Assembly (NCBI RefSeq): GCF_029227915.1
Contig: NC_079877.1
Span: 9,300,001-9,364,000, forward strand
Direction of reading: 5' to 3'
DNA from: Hydractinia symbiolongicarpus
Taxonomy: Eukaryota > Cnidaria > Hydrozoa > Anthoathecata > Hydractiniidae
DNA length: 64,000 bases
The notes under the pieces were generated by a model that searched no databases, was not told the origin of the DNA, and was given only the letters and a program-made list of their open reading frames with translations. The translations under genes were made by a program, and so were the position numbers. This document shows, piece after piece, positions 62,795-64,000 of the stretch. Within the stretch, counting starts at the first letter, position 1. Every line of letters begins with the position of its first letter.

Positions 62795-64000
62795 ATAAGA
62801 TCCAGTAGGAGATGAATGATTTGACTGCCAATTTTCTTTTTGTCATGTCGCTGCAGCCAACCACATTTGAATTATTGCATAGGGTGCCTTGAGTGTCCGT
62901 ATTTGCTGAAAGGAGTAGTAAGCGTTATTTAGTAAAGCCTGAAATCTTCTGGCGCCGCCATACCCAGAATCGCAATGCAACCGTGCAAGCGTAGCGTGAG
63001 CATTTCTATCCAAGGCGTTATTAACCGGCTATTGCCATTTTTTGCTACTTTGTCAACTTGGCAATTCTGTCTCATTCGGAGCCACAATTTTGATAGTCAA
63101 AAATGTCAGGGCGGATACGGAAAGCATAAATCTAAATACAAAAAGGCTACTTTTGCGGGCGTTATTAATACAACATAAAATAACTTGTCTATCTGTACCG
63201 AGAAAGTTTATGCGAGGTCAAAAGCATAGACCGAACATGCGAGGTCGCTACGCTGACAGAGAGTAATATTTCTCGTAAGATGACAAGGTTGTAAAAAAAA
63301 TAGAGAACTTTCCATTTGAGTTTTATTGTTTCAATTTTTCAAATACATGTTTATCACATAAATTCGACGTTGTTTTGCTTGTTTTTCATTGTGCTGTTAA
63401 TGTATTTAAAAGCATTTTCTTTTATCTGCGACACCGAACGTGGAACATGTTTTTCTGATTCTGACGGAGTAAATCGTGATTTAGGATTTACTGCAACTTC
63501 ATTTTTCAGTGTGGATGTGTTTGGCTATTTTTTCCAATGTTATTTGTATGCATTTATAGTTATTAATATGTATGTTACAAGGTCAAAAGTTGCACCGGGA
63601 TGTATGAAGCTCGTTGTTGAGGCTTTTACCCAATCAGTGCTGTGGATTTCCCGTATATACTGATTTAAAATAGCTATCAGTAAATAATACTGTCTAAGGC
63701 CCGCTAGTGCCGTTTATAACCAAGCCGTTATCGAGGGTATATAAATGACAGCGCAGGGGCATTAATGAAAAGTCATGGGATAAAAATACTTAACGTCCAA
63801 TTGAAGCAGTGACGTTAAACGCACGTATTTCATTTCGACTACTCATCTCCAGCATTGTTCTTAATAAGAAATGTTAATAGCATGTTAAACAGGGAAACGT
63901 ATCCCTAGTTGTCAAAACAGGGTTACGTTGACGTAAATTTTAAAGCATATTAGAAAATTCTTTTTTTTTATCTCTTCATCCCTGACAAAAAAGGCGCACG
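62795..64000. other. Spacer of the next unit (copy 21), truncated by window end
   Basis: It covers the left two thirds of a spacer. The next start codon would fall about 640 bp beyond the window. It holds an unusual number of private changes (TTGCCATTTT near 63032, GCTGACAGAG near 63252, AATGTATTTAAAAG near 63399, CACCGGGATG near 63593, CTGTCTAAGG near 63691). The preceding 3' UTR also has private changes near 62654-62706. TTTTAAAGCA near 63938 is shared with the spacers before copies 4 and 8. Confidence 0.8.

Larger units (their letters stand above)
1..64000 (+). repeat. Tandem array of ~3.13 kb ShKT-trefoil gene units
   Basis: The same unit recurs head to tail across the window. Start codons of the gene lie at 2072, 5201, 8331, 11461, 14590, 17720, 20852, 23981, 27109, 30238, 33368, 36494, 39624, 42754, 45856, 48992, 52121, 55251, 58380 and 61510. 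Spacing is 3126-3132 bp except 3102 (copy 14 to 15, three small deletions) and 3136 (copy 15 to 16, a 6-bp intron insertion). Genes and spacers are both nearly identical between units, and the differences are mostly single bases. The array runs off both ends of the window, so the true copy number is at least 21 or 22. Confidence 0.98.

Noticed and set aside
1-64000. Satellite, CRISPR or transposon array
   Set aside because: The unit is 3.1 kb and contains a spliced multi-domain gene with promoter and polyadenylation signal. There are no short repeat-spacer structures, transposase, reverse transcriptase, terminal repeats or target-site duplications.
1-64000. Prokaryotic origin
   Set aside because: Phase-1 GT-AG introns, AATAAA signals and trefoil and ShKT domains are animal features. 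No operons or ribosome binding sites are seen.

Overview
The whole 64 kb is one head-to-tail tandem array of a unit of about 3.13 kb. It contains 20 complete units, the 3' end of a preceding one and the 5' flank of a following one. Neither array edge is in the window, and I see no single-copy DNA, transposon, tRNA, rRNA or CRISPR. The organism is an animal: each unit has one gene with short GT-AG introns (69-96 bp), a TATA box, an AATAAA polyadenylation signal and extracellular modules (ShKT and trefoil/P domains) typical of metazoans. That domain mix would suit a cnidarian or another early-branching animal, but the sequence does not fix the phylum.

Each plus-strand gene has six coding exons joined by phase-1 introns and predicts a secreted protein of 236 residues. 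The order is signal peptide (about residues 1-19), one six-cysteine ShKT domain (Cys25-Cys56), then four trefoil domains (Cys60-98, 105-143, 150-189, 196-233), one exon per domain. The stop codon in exon 6 lies one base before an intact splice donor, and a matching acceptor 73 bp later suggests a non-coding seventh exon carrying the AATAAA. Between genes lies about 1.75 kb of non-coding spacer with conserved short palindromes, inverted CCAAT boxes and a second TATA-like element.

The units are nearly identical, but they differ at scattered positions, and many variants are shared by non-adjacent units, which points to unequal crossing-over and gene conversion. By hand I find the consensus protein intact in copies 2, 3, 5, 6, 8, 12, 16, 17 and 20. 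Copies 7, 11, 18 and 19 carry mild substitutions. Copy 13 has an altered splice donor. Copies 4, 9 and 15 each lose one structural cysteine. Copies 10 and 14 each lose a splice-acceptor AG. Copy 1 has a nonsense codon just after the ShKT domain. The array therefore looks like a high-dosage secreted cysteine-rich protein locus with a minority of decaying copies. Its biological role (mucus, epithelial defence or venom-like secretion) is inference.
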